A DNA stretch of 64,000 nucleotides, from the NCBI RefSeq assembly GCF_023715145.1, contig NZ_JAMBNP010000005.1, positions 186,001 to 250,000 on the forward strand. The letters run 5' to 3'. This DNA comes from Paenibacillus glycanilyticus (GTDB taxonomy: Bacteria; Bacillota; Bacilli; Paenibacillales; Paenibacillaceae). A model generated the notes under the pieces. The model was given only the letters and a program-made list of their open reading frames with translations, had not been told where the DNA came from and made no database searches. This document shows, piece by piece, positions 43,116 through 52,091 of this stretch (positions within the stretch are counted from its first letter, which is position 1; each line of letters starts with the position of its first letter). The position numbers were made by a program, and so were the translations under genes.

Positions 43116-43221
43116 AGGCTGTAATAAGGATGCCATTGGAAAACCGCCAAAGGAAGAGCTGCTTTTAAGAGCCGTTCTTCAAACTTTGGCGGTTTGTCGT
43201 ATGGTTCGTTAAATATTGGGA

Positions 43222-43276
43222 TTGTTCAAGCCTCTTCTCTGTTTTACATTGAAAGCGCAACATGAAAGCGCTTCAA
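43222..43276 (+). promoter_or_regulatory. Promoter with two cre-like sites before the secreted GH36-like gene
   Basis: TTGTTC (43222-43227), 17 bases, TACATT (43245-43250). Two TGAAAGCGC repeats begin at 43250 and 43263; the second, TGAAAGCGCTTCAA, matches the CcpA cre consensus with one mismatch, the first with two. Position at and after the start site suits catabolite repression. Confidence 0.62.
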
Positions 43277-43307
43277 CATTTCTGATGTGAACGGGAGGCT
43301 TGATGTA

Positions 43308-46300
43308 ATGAAAAGGAAATTTGGGGCATGGTCCGGCAAAGGTTTGTTCCTCTTGCTGGTGACCGTCCTGCTCGTCCAGTTAGCCGGAGGAACCGGCGGA
43401 CGTGAGGTTGAGGCTGCAGGCGCGGATCTGTCCGCTGCGGCAGCTGACTCGGCTGATGGAAGCTATTCGTACGAAGCGGAAGCGGCTGTCAATACGCTGT
43501 CGGGAAAAGCAGAGATCAAAGCATGTGCGGAAGCAACGGGCTGCTCCGGCGGCCAAATCGTCGGCGGCTTGTACGGAGGTTCGTCACTGACCGTAAACGG
43601 TGTAACGGTGGAAACAGCCGGCGTATATACAATGACAATCCATTATATTTCCGGAGATCCTAGATCTTTTGGGGTTCGCGTAAATGACGGCACAACCGAT
43701 CATTATGATCTGCCGAAGACAGTCGATTGGAACACGCTTGGCACCTATGAGCTGGAGATTGAGCTGAAGGCCGGAGCGAACACGATCAAACTGGAAGATG
43801 AAGGCGGTTATTCGCCGGACGTCGACCGGATTGAGCTTAAGTTATCCGAAGGCGGAGGTCCCGGCGAGCCTGGCCCAGGCACGGCTTATGAAGCGGAAGC
43901 AGCCGTCAATGTGCTGACAGGTAATGCGTCAGTCAGCGGCTGCAGCGCGGCTACAGGCTGCTCGGGCGGCAAAAAGGTCGGCAATCTGTGGGGCGGATCC
44001 ACGCTGCAATTCCGTGACATCCTGGCAGAGAAGGCAGGCGTATATACGCTTAGCATCTCTTACGTCTCGGGAGATCCCCGTCCGGTATCCATTGCCGTTA
44101 ATGACGGCCAATCGGATAATTACGCCCTTCCAAAAACCGAAAACTGGGACACGCTTGGCGTGTTCAAGCTGGAGGTAGAGCTGAAGGCGGGAGCAAATAC
44201 CATCACGTTTAACGATGACGGCGGCTGGTCGCCGGATATTGATAAAATTGAGATCGCGGCTGCAGAAGGACCGGGCGAGGACCCGGGTCCGGTAGACAAC
44301 ATCGGCCAAATCGGCCAAGTGATCGACTCCAAAAAATACGGCACGATCAAGGTAACCGCGCATGAGAAGGGAGCAACCTTCGTTTCCGGTTCCATCAGCG
44401 TTACGTATAATACGGAATCTGGCCTTGCGGCATATGCTTGGAATGGCAAAACGCTTGTAAAAGGCGCTTATGCGAGCGCTCAGCTGGAAGATAAGCTGCT
44501 GGACAGCCGCAAATACGGCGAGCATAGCTTTAAACTCAGCAATGTAGAGAAAATTAAGGATGGACATGGCAAAGGTGTCCGCATTACGGTCGAGAACCGC
44601 GGCGAAGGCCTGCCGGTTATGAAGCAGATTTACCAGCTGTATGAGGATCAGGCTTACTTCCTCGTATCCCAGCAAGTGGTTAGCGGCACTTCGGTCAGCT
44701 CGAATGATATGGCTCCGCTCGTCGTGAATGCAAGCGGCGGCGTTGATGTCGGCAGCAGCGGAGATAACCGCGTACTAATCACGCCTTACGACAATGACGC
44801 GTGGTCCCGATATCAAGCCCGCACAATCAACACGGCGCTGAACAACAACAACTACATCAGCTCCGAGATGACGGCCATCTATGATAACAACAGCCGCACC
44901 GGACTTGTGATCGGTTCGGTAACGCATGATGTTTGGAAGACCGGTATTTTCTGGAGCGGCTCGAATGACAAGCTGAACAAGCTGAAGGTGTACGGCGGCT
45001 TCACCTCGCTCACTTCGACTCATGACAGCATTGGTCATGGCAAAGTGTCGGGCAAGACAATCACTTCGCCGCAAATCGCCATCGGGTACTACGCGGATTA
45101 CCGCGACGGTTTGGAGAATTACGGAGAAGCGAACGCGGCCGTTGCGCCGCCGCTCAAGTTCGAGAAGGGCGTTCCTTCCGGCGTGCCGGTAGGCTGGAAC
45201 AGCTGGGGTGCTTACGAGAGCTCGCTCAGCTACGACAAAGTCGCAGAAGTATCGAATTTCTTCAAGGCCAATCTGCAAAAATCGTTTACAAACAAAGGCA
45301 CCGTCTATATCAATATGGACTCCTATTGGGATAACCTGTCCGAGCAGCAGCTTCGCGACGCCGTTAAGCTGATCCGCAAAAACGGGCAAAAAGCAGGCAT
45401 TTACTACGGTCCTTTCGTATACTGGGGTGACAACATGTCGCAGCCGGTAGAAGGGACAAACGGCAAGTATACTTACGGCGATATCGTGCTTCGCGATACG
45501 GAAGGCAATATTCTTCCGAAGGTAGACGGCGCATACGCGATCGACCCAACGCATCCAGGCTCCCAGCAGCGCGTCGAGTATATTTTCAAGAAGTTCCTGG
45601 ACTACGGATTTGAATATATCAAGATCGACTTCTTGTCCCATGGCTCTTTCGAGGGCAAGCATTACGATCCTAGCGTTCAGACAGGCATTCAGGCATATAA
45701 CCAGGGAATGGCTCATATCAACAAGGTGCTTGGCGGCAAAATGTTCATCAGCGCCTCGATTGCTCCGTTGTTCCCTAGCCAATATGCTCATGCAAGACGT
45801 ATCTCCTGTGACGTTGACGGCTCGCTTAGCCGCACCGAATACCAGCTTAACAACCTGACGTACGGCTGGTGGCAAAACGGCACGATCTACACGTACACCG
45901 ATCCGGACTACATGACGCTCGCGAAGGGCGGCTCCTTTAACGCGGCTCAGACCCGGGTTAATGCGGCGGCAATTTCCGGCACCGTGTATATGAACTCGGA
46001 TGACGTAAGCAATGTAGAAACGCAAAAGCTGATGAAATCGCTCCTTACGAACAAAAGCGTAAACGAGATCGCTTTGATCGGCGAAGCCTTCCGCCCTGTG
46101 GAAGGAAATACGGGCAACGCTGCGGCAGACGTATTCGTCCTGCAGGACAAGAAGGACTACTACCTCGCCGTGTTCAACTACACGAATGAGGCAGTCGTGA
46201 AGACCGTCGATCTGAAACGGGCTTTAGGCGACTCGGCAACCTCGAAGGTTGAGCTCACGGATGCATGGACCGGCGCTAAAGCCGAAGCCAAGGACTCGCT

Positions 46301-46358
46301 TCAAGTAAGTCTCGAGGGCGCGCAATCCAAGCTCTACAAGGTCAAGATCAAGAAATAA
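43308..46358 (+). CDS. Secreted GH36-like glycoside hydrolase with two CBM35/CBM6-like modules
   Basis: 1016 residues. Signal peptide (KGLFLLLVTVLLVQLAGG), then two related carbohydrate-binding modules at about 50-180 and 195-325, each with YEAEAAVN, ATGCSGG, YISGDPR-type segments, separated by Gly/Pro linkers. A beta-rich domain precedes a clan GH-D barrel: VGWNSWGAYE, the nucleophile motif YIKIDFLSHG (Asp about 774) and acid/base ARRISCDVDG (Asp about 835), laid out like Thermotoga GH36 alpha-galactosidase. A C-terminal beta-sandwich ends the protein. Exact specificity is open. GGGAGG ten bases before the ATG sets the start. Its closest relative here is the cytoplasmic gene at 53845. Confidence 0.83.
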   Translation: MKRKFGAWSGKGLFLLLVTVLLVQLAGGTGGREVEAAGADLSAAAADSADGSYSYEAEAAVNTLSGKAEIKACAEATGCSGGQIVGGLYGGSSLTVNGVTVETAGVYTMTIHYISGDPRSFGVRVNDGTTDHYDLPKTVDWNTLGTYELEIELKAGANTIKLEDEGGYSPDVDRIELKLSEGGGPGEPGPGTAYEAEAAVNVLTGNASVSGCSAATGCSGGKKVGNLWGGSTLQFRDILAEKAGVYTLSISYVSGDPRPVSIAVNDGQSDNYALPKTENWDTLGVFKLEVELKAGANTITFNDDGGWSPDIDKIEIAAAEGPGEDPGPVDNIGQIGQVIDSKKYGTIKVTAHEKGATFVSGSISVTYNTESGLAAYAWNGKTLVKGAYASAQLEDKLLDSRKYGEHSFKLSNVEKIKDGHGKGVRITVENRGEGLPVMKQIYQLYEDQAYFLVSQQVVSGTSVSSNDMAPLVVNASGGVDVGSSGDNRVLITPYDNDAWSRYQARTINTALNNNNYISSEMTAIYDNNSRTGLVIGSVTHDVWKTGIFWSGSNDKLNKLKVYGGFTSLTSTHDSIGHGKVSGKTITSPQIAIGYYADYRDGLENYGEANAAVAPPLKFEKGVPSGVPVGWNSWGAYESSLSYDKVAEVSNFFKANLQKSFTNKGTVYINMDSYWDNLSEQQLRDAVKLIRKNGQKAGIYYGPFVYWGDNMSQPVEGTNGKYTYGDIVLRDTEGNILPKVDGAYAIDPTHPGSQQRVEYIFKKFLDYGFEYIKIDFLSHGSFEGKHYDPSVQTGIQAYNQGMAHINKVLGGKMFISASIAPLFPSQYAHARRISCDVDGSLSRTEYQLNNLTYGWWQNGTIYTYTDPDYMTLAKGGSFNAAQTRVNAAAISGTVYMNSDDVSNVETQKLMKSLLTNKSVNEIALIGEAFRPVEGNTGNAAADVFVLQDKKDYYLAVFNYTNEAVVKTVDLKRALGDSATSKVELTDAWTGAKAEAKDSLQVSLEGAQSKLYKVKIKK

Positions 46359-46360
46359 AC

Positions 46361-46398
46361 AAAAGGCTGTGCCGGGGTTATCCGGGCACAGCCTTTTT
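46361..46398. terminator. Bidirectional terminator
   Basis: AAAAGGCTGTGCC / GGCACAGCCTTTT with a partly paired loop and T-run; between the convergent GH36-like and histidine kinase genes. Confidence 0.88.
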
Positions 46399-46517
46399 GT
46401 CTATGACGCTTTTGCTCGGGGACTCCAATCCAATTGGAATTGTTCAAGGAATCCCCGGGCAATGGCGAACGGTACATTTAATTGCGCAGTTTGCCCATTA
46501 ACCTAATCACCATGTTC

Positions 46518-48260
46518 TTACTTCCCGGGAATCCGAATCGTCACCGACGTCCCGATTCCAAGCCGGCTGAAGATCGACACCCCGTACGAATCGCCGAACA
46601 GCAGCTTAATCCGGTTATCGACATTTCGCACGCCGTAGCCGGACAGCGTATCCTCGCTTTCGGGCAGACCGTCTTTTTGCATCCGCATGCCCATGCCGTC
46701 ATCGATGACGCTAAGCAGGATATCCTGCCCCTCGCGATATGCGCGGATAATAATGTTGATGCCAAGCTCGTGATCCCAAATCGCATGGTTGATGCAGTTC
46801 TCTACGAACGGCTGAAGCGTCAGCTTGACGATGGGGCAAGGCAGCACGGATTCATCGATATCGTAGTGAACCCGAAGCAGATTAGCGAATCTCACCTGCT
46901 GGATCGATACATAATAGCGGGTCAACTGAATTTCTTCATGAACAGACAGCGTGTTTTTGCCTTTGTTCAGCGAGATGCGGTAAAACTTCGCCAGATCGGT
47001 CACCATCTTGTTCATGCGCGGATCATCGTTGCGGATGGCAAGCGATGAGATTGATGCAAGCGAGTTGTACAGGAAATGCGGGTTAATCTGCGCCTGCAGC
47101 ACGTTTAGCTCAGCCTCCCGCTTATCGATCTCCTTCATATAGACGTCAGAGATTAAAGAGCTCAGACGCTGGCTCATCTTCCGGAGCGCATTGCCGATTT
47201 GACCAATCTCATCCCGCCCTAGCGGCCGGATATCGATAAGCTCGAAGTCCTCCCGTTCAATGCGGCGGATCATGCCTACAAGCTTCTCCATCCGCTTGGT
47301 GAACAGCCGGGCGGTTACATAGATCAGAATCGCCATGAGGGCAAGACTGACCAGAGCATAGGTCAGAATCCGTTTTGCCGTTAAATGCGCTTTGGACAAG
47401 AAGCTGCTGTAAGGAATAAGCGATACGCTTTTCCAGCCGTATTTGGTTGTGTTGTAGACGACCAGCACCTTCTCGCCGTTATAGGTACTGTCGAACCGGC
47501 CGGTCGCCTCGGCGGGAAAAGGATCCGGCAAGTCGATAGGCTGATTCAGCAGGCTTTTATCCTTGGCTGACATGACGATGCCTTCTTCATTAATGATCAG
47601 TACCGACTTGTCGCTCGCTTCCTTCGCCATCAGCCGGAATATATCGGACTCCAGGATATTGATCGTCAGTACGCCATACGGATTATTCATGCTGCTGATA
47701 TTGAGCAGACGCGTCAACGTGAACATCGGCGGCTTGTCGGGCTCCGGAGGAGAGGTGACGAACCTGACGTCCCCGAAGCTGCCGCTGAGCGACTTGTAAG
47801 CCAAGGAGCTGCGAAATCTCTGATCCATGGATTTAATGTACATCCCGTCCGTGGGCAGCGTTTCGTTGCTGATAAAGACCGTCATCGATTCAATGTCCGG
47901 ATTCGTCGTCAGCATGTTCACAAACGAGTTGTTAATATATTTGTAAGCGTCGACGAAGAGAGAAGGATCCTTCGAATAATCATTGGTCAGATAAGCACGC
48001 AGCGTGGAGTCCAGGTACAGCGTTGCGGACAGCTTCGTGTACGCGTCCAGCTTGTTCTCCAGGTTGGAATTAATTTGCGCGACTGTAGAGCCTGTATTCG
48101 CCACCATCTGGGAAGAGAGCTCGCTGCGAATGGTTGAATACGAATATTGAACGAAAAAGAGCAAGGGGAGAATTCCCCCGAGCAGGAACATGACAAACAG
48201 CTTCTCGCGAAGCCGCCAATTGTATAAGGGATTAATCAGCCATCCGGCTAGCTTCCTCAT
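46518..48260 (-). CDS. Sensor histidine kinase, YesM-like
   Basis: About 580 residues. Helix 1 (KLFVMFLLGGILPLLFFVQY), a large extracellular Cache-like sensor (about 45-290), helix 2 (ILTYALVSLALMAILIYVTARLF), HAMP (about 315-365), the His_kinase domain with phospho-His in INPHFLYNSLASISS (about 390) and an HATPase domain (NCINHAIWDHELG, DDGMGM, GYGVRNVDNRI). Typical of carbohydrate two-component systems. ATG at 48260 preferred over the GTG at 48272. It follows the response regulator by about 18 bases and is co-transcribed. Confidence 0.9.
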   Translation of the reverse strand: MRKLAGWLINPLYNWRLREKLFVMFLLGGILPLLFFVQYSYSTIRSELSSQMVANTGSTVAQINSNLENKLDAYTKLSATLYLDSTLRAYLTNDYSKDPSLFVDAYKYINNSFVNMLTTNPDIESMTVFISNETLPTDGMYIKSMDQRFRSSLAYKSLSGSFGDVRFVTSPPEPDKPPMFTLTRLLNISSMNNPYGVLTINILESDIFRLMAKEASDKSVLIINEEGIVMSAKDKSLLNQPIDLPDPFPAEATGRFDSTYNGEKVLVVYNTTKYGWKSVSLIPYSSFLSKAHLTAKRILTYALVSLALMAILIYVTARLFTKRMEKLVGMIRRIEREDFELIDIRPLGRDEIGQIGNALRKMSQRLSSLISDVYMKEIDKREAELNVLQAQINPHFLYNSLASISSLAIRNDDPRMNKMVTDLAKFYRISLNKGKNTLSVHEEIQLTRYYVSIQQVRFANLLRVHYDIDESVLPCPIVKLTLQPFVENCINHAIWDHELGINIIIRAYREGQDILLSVIDDGMGMRMQKDGLPESEDTLSGYGVRNVDNRIKLLFGDSYGVSIFSRLGIGTSVTIRIPGK

Positions 48261-48278
48261 TTGACAGACCACTCCAGC

Positions 48279-49880
48279 CTAAAGTTGCAATTTGCGGTAT
48301 TCGTTAGGCGTGCTGCCTTTATGCTTCTGGAATACCGAGCAGAAATAGGAGACATTCTCGTAGCTGACCCGGTGGGCAATCTCGCGCACCTTCAGCGACC
48401 GGTCCTTCAGCAGCTCCGAAGCATGATTCATGCGGATTCGGGTTAAATAATCAAGGATGGTCTCGCCGGTCTTTTCCTTAAAGATCGTTCGTACATAGTT
48501 GGGCGACAAAAAGACTTCCTTGGCGATATCCTCGACCGTAAGAGGCAGATGATATCGCTCGGTGATCAGCTTTATGATCTGCTCGGCGACCGACTGATGA
48601 CGGTCGATATCGCGCTCGGCCGCCGCCTTGAGCAGCTCCGAGCAGAATCGGAGCGCATAAGCGTGATAATGGGTGATCGAAGGCAGCGACGACAGCTCCT
48701 TCCAATGATCCGCCAGCAGCTGTTCGCGAAGCGGGCCAACCATAAGGGAAGTAAAATGCTGCTCCAGAATGGTCAGCAGCTGGATCACCGCCCGAACGGC
48801 GAAGTTGCGCTCAATCCTCTCCTGCCGCATGCTGCTGAACCAGTCGTCCAGCACATGGGCCACGCGTTCGGCATCGCCTGCCTGCACCGCAGCTATAAGA
48901 GAAGCTGACGCCGCGTCTACAGGAATATCGGACTGCTTCGCCGTTTCCTCGCTGCAGCTTCGGATAACCGAGCCTGCCTGCCGGTACAGCTTCTCTTCGT
49001 TGCAGCGCTGCGACTCCTCGAACGCTTCCTTCAGCAGATGAAAGCCTTTGTAAGGGCCGGACAGGCCGATCGTCGCGAAGGCTTCGCCTTCCGCCGTGAC
49101 AGCCAGCAGCTCCTCCCGGAGCAGCTCCCAATAAGCGGTTTCCCAATGCTGGGGCTTCCCTTGAAACAGAATAAACAGCGTGCTTGGTCCGGTCTCCAGC
49201 ACGATTGCGGCGTCCAGTCTCCGCTTCAGCAGATTCCGCGCGGCTTCCGCCGCTTCCTCCGTCAGAATGGAAGAGGTCGCGCCCGGTGGATCGCCGCTGG
49301 CTATACGGTCAACGGAGCGGCTCAGAAGGGCAGGAGGCTCAAGCGTCATGTAAGCGGCTCCAAATGCCTGATGACTCAAAAAGCCGGAGGCCCCTTTTTC
49401 CCATTGCCGAATCCACTCGAGCCGCTTATCCGGGGAAGGCTCGCGGACGATGCGCAGCAGCAGCTTCTCCAGCCGCCAGCCGCCTCCCTCGCTTGCGAGC
49501 TGCTCTTCCTCGCATTTCTTTTTCACTTTCTCAAGAAGCACAAGCAGCTCTTCCATGTCGATCGGCTTCAGTAGATAACCTGCCGCTTCGATATTAAGGG
49601 CGGATTTAATATATTGAAATTCATTATGTCCGCTCAGATAAATAATTTTGACGCTTTTGTCGATCTGCTTCGCGCGCCGTCCGAATTCCAGTCCGTCCAT
49701 AATGGGCATGCGCACGTCTGTCACAATAATATCCGGCTTCAGCTCGGTGAGCTTGGCCAGCGCTTCCTTCCCGTTGCGCGCCGTCCCGACGACTTGAATG
49801 CCTGCCTGCTCCCAGGGAACATAATGCTCCAACGTCTCCAGTTCGATCGCTTCATCGTCTACCAGCAGCACGGTATACAT
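48279..49880 (-). CDS. Response regulator, YesN-like (REC plus AraC HTH)
   Basis: 533 residues from MYTVLLVDDEAIE. REC domain (about 1-120) with the phospho-acceptor Asp in VTDVRMPIMDG (about 55) and Lys in LLKPIDMEEL; a long middle part of unknown fold; C-terminal AraC-type HTH (about 430-533; LTVEDIAKEVFLSPNYVRTIFKEKTG in family pattern, SYENVSYFCSVFQKHKGSTP). The open frame runs 38 codons further upstream without a ribosome site; AAAGGCGG supports 49880. It is divergent from the ABC operon, its probable target. Confidence 0.9.
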   Translation of the reverse strand: MYTVLLVDDEAIELETLEHYVPWEQAGIQVVGTARNGKEALAKLTELKPDIIVTDVRMPIMDGLEFGRRAKQIDKSVKIIYLSGHNEFQYIKSALNIEAAGYLLKPIDMEELLVLLEKVKKKCEEEQLASEGGGWRLEKLLLRIVREPSPDKRLEWIRQWEKGASGFLSHQAFGAAYMTLEPPALLSRSVDRIASGDPPGATSSILTEEAAEAARNLLKRRLDAAIVLETGPSTLFILFQGKPQHWETAYWELLREELLAVTAEGEAFATIGLSGPYKGFHLLKEAFEESQRCNEEKLYRQAGSVIRSCSEETAKQSDIPVDAASASLIAAVQAGDAERVAHVLDDWFSSMRQERIERNFAVRAVIQLLTILEQHFTSLMVGPLREQLLADHWKELSSLPSITHYHAYALRFCSELLKAAAERDIDRHQSVAEQIIKLITERYHLPLTVEDIAKEVFLSPNYVRTIFKEKTGETILDYLTRIRMNHASELLKDRSLKVREIAHRVSYENVSYFCSVFQKHKGSTPNEYRKLQL

Positions 49881-50036
49881 GTCGGCACCGCCTTTCTTGA
49901 AGTGATATAACCACATAATTCGCGTTATTTCTAGTTTAACGGCAATGCCGTTATTCAACAATGCAGCAAAAGGAAGTGTGTGGGTTTCGAGCATAAATCG
50001 GTAGATCTTATTATAGAACGGTTATTTTGCGGGGCC

Positions 50037-50071
50037 TATAATAAGGACACAAAGCAATGAAAACGCAATCA
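50037..50071 (+). promoter_or_regulatory. -10 box and cre-like site of the ABC/GH operon
   Basis: Perfect TATAAT at 50037-50042 but no recognisable -35 at 16-18 bases, as expected for an activator-dependent promoter. TGAAAACGCAATCA at 50058-50071 matches cre with one mismatch. Confidence 0.5.
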
Positions 50072-50091
50072 ATTCACGGGAGGGCAACACG

Positions 50092-51075
50092 ATGAACATG
50101 CAAACAAAAGCGCATCCAGAGGAAAGCGGGGCGCTTGCCGTCAAACGGAAAAGAGGCGGGCTGCTGGATAGATTAAAAGAGCAGCGGCTGCTTTACGTCC
50201 TGATGCTGCCCGCCATCATCCTGACCTTGATGTTCTCCTACGTGCCGATGTTTGGACTGTATATGGCGTTCATTAATTATCAGCCTGGCGGAGGAACGTT
50301 CTTTAAACAATTTTTCACGACGGATTTTGTAGGGCTGCAATGGTTTGATTATTTCTTCACAAACGGCGATTTCGTGAGGATTATGCGCAACACGCTGGCA
50401 CAAAGCTTCCTCTCGCTGCTGTTCGGATTCCCGATGCCGATTATTCTGGCCCTCATGATTAATGAGCTGCGGAACGGCTGGTTCAAGCGAACATTTCAGA
50501 CCGTCTCCTATATGCCGCATTTTATCTCCTGGGTTATCGCGGCAAATATTATTATCACGATGCTCTCATCGGGCGGGGTTATCAACAACATTCTGACCGG
50601 ACTTCATATTATCGACGAGCCGATCCAGTTCATGCAGAAGGGCCACCTCTTCTGGTGGATTATCGCCTTCTCGAATGCCTGGAAGGACATGGGCTTTAAC
50701 GCGATTATGTATCTGGCCGCGATTGCGGCAATCAACCCCGAGCTGTACGAGGTTGCGAAGGTTGACGGCGCAAGCCGCCTGAAGCAAATGCTGCATATTA
50801 CGCTTCCGTCCATTCGGCCGACGATTATTATTTTGGCCATCCTCGCGGTTGGCGGTATTCTGAACGCAGGCTTCGACCAGCAGTACCTGCTTCAGAACAA
50901 TACGGTAATGGAGTACTCGGAAGTTATCGATACGTACACGTACAAATACGGTTTGCAAAACGGTATGTTCTCCTATGGTGCCGCCGTCGGTTTGTTCAAA
51001 TCGGTTGTAGCGTTCCTACTTGTCATCACCGTTAACCAGATGGCTAAAAAGACAGAAGAGCAGTCGCTGTTCTAG
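50092..51075 (+). CDS. ABC sugar permease, LplB-like
   Basis: 327 residues with six hydrophobic helices, starting around RLLYVLMLPAIILTLMFSY, and the EAA loop EVAKVDGASRLKQMLHITLP (about 222-242). Members of this LplB/YteP group import oligosaccharides. GGGAGGGCAA precedes the ATG. First gene of the three-gene importer; the second permease starts 26 bases after its stop. No ATPase gene is in the window; as usual for this group a shared MsmX-type ATPase elsewhere is presumed. Confidence 0.9.
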   Translation: MNMQTKAHPEESGALAVKRKRGGLLDRLKEQRLLYVLMLPAIILTLMFSYVPMFGLYMAFINYQPGGGTFFKQFFTTDFVGLQWFDYFFTNGDFVRIMRNTLAQSFLSLLFGFPMPIILALMINELRNGWFKRTFQTVSYMPHFISWVIAANIIITMLSSGGVINNILTGLHIIDEPIQFMQKGHLFWWIIAFSNAWKDMGFNAIMYLAAIAAINPELYEVAKVDGASRLKQMLHITLPSIRPTIIILAILAVGGILNAGFDQQYLLQNNTVMEYSEVIDTYTYKYGLQNGMFSYGAAVGLFKSVVAFLLVITVNQMAKKTEEQSLF

Positions 51076-51101
51076 TACAAAACGGAAGAGGAGAACACGT
51101 C

Positions 51102-51989
51102 ATGGTGAAAGACAAAAAAGATTTTCTCTTTATGACCGCCGTTTACACATTTATCGTTGCGATATTTATAGTTACGTTCTATCCATTTTGGAATGTTTTC
51201 ATTATCTCGCTGAACAGCGCGGAGGATACGCTGCGGGGTAACCTCTATCTGTGGCCAAGGGAGTTCAGTCTCGCAAGCTATGCGCAAATTTTGGGCGACA
51301 GCGAGATATGGACGGCGATCCGGGTTACGCTGCTGAGGACCTTAATCGGCACGCCGCTTGCCGTCATCACGATCAGTATGCTGGCGTTTGCGCTGAGCAA
51401 GAAGGAACTGGTCGGCAACCGCTTCTGGACGTTATACTTCGTCTTTACGATGTATTTCGGCGGCGGACTTATTCCTTACTATATGGTGCTCAAGAGCTAC
51501 CATTTGATCGACAGCTTTATGGTGTTTATCGTGCCGGGCTTAATGAACGTGTTCTATATGATCATCGTCCGGACCTTTATGCAAGGTCTGCCGCAGGAGC
51601 TGGACGAATCAGCCAAGATGGACGGAGCGAACTACATCCAGATTTTCTTCCGTATTATTTTGCCGCTGACGACGCCCGTACTCGCAACAATCGGCTTGTT
51701 CACGGCGATCAGCCACTGGAATTCCTGGTTTGACTCTTACGTGTTTACGTATAATCCGGATTTGAAAACCCTGCAGGCCGTACTAGTCAAAATCCTCAAC
51801 CAGTATCAGACAGGCTCTATGGTTGGCGATGCGCAGGCTATGGCGAATTCGGCAAAACGCATGCAGGTATCGCCGGATACGATCCGGATGGCAGCAACTA
51901 TGGTTGCAACGCTTCCTATTATTATGGTGTATCCGTTCCTTCAGAAATATTTCGTAAAAGGCATGACGCTGGGCGCGGTTAAGAGCTAA
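51102..51989 (+). CDS. ABC sugar permease, YtcP/LplC-like
   Basis: 295 residues, six helices beginning with FMTAVYTFIVAIFIVTFY, and the EAA loop DESAKMDGANYIQIFFRIILP (about 170-190). Pairs with the preceding permease. GAGGAGAAC before the ATG. The last residues KGMTLGAVKS are typical for this subfamily. Confidence 0.9.
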   Translation: MVKDKKDFLFMTAVYTFIVAIFIVTFYPFWNVFIISLNSAEDTLRGNLYLWPREFSLASYAQILGDSEIWTAIRVTLLRTLIGTPLAVITISMLAFALSKKELVGNRFWTLYFVFTMYFGGGLIPYYMVLKSYHLIDSFMVFIVPGLMNVFYMIIVRTFMQGLPQELDESAKMDGANYIQIFFRIILPLTTPVLATIGLFTAISHWNSWFDSYVFTYNPDLKTLQAVLVKILNQYQTGSMVGDAQAMANSAKRMQVSPDTIRMAATMVATLPIIMVYPFLQKYFVKGMTLGAVKS

Positions 51990-52091
51990 CGTGCCCGGGT
52001 AACAGATTACTTGCGAGGGGGTGCTCCCGGCGAGTTCAGGCTGGACAGCTTTTGCAATACGGCTATGATAATGAATAAGGGGGAAGAAAGT

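Noticed and set aside
44775..46025. 416-codon minus-strand frame opposite the secreted GH36-like gene
   Set aside because: The plus-strand enzyme has intact motifs throughout; the antisense frame has none.
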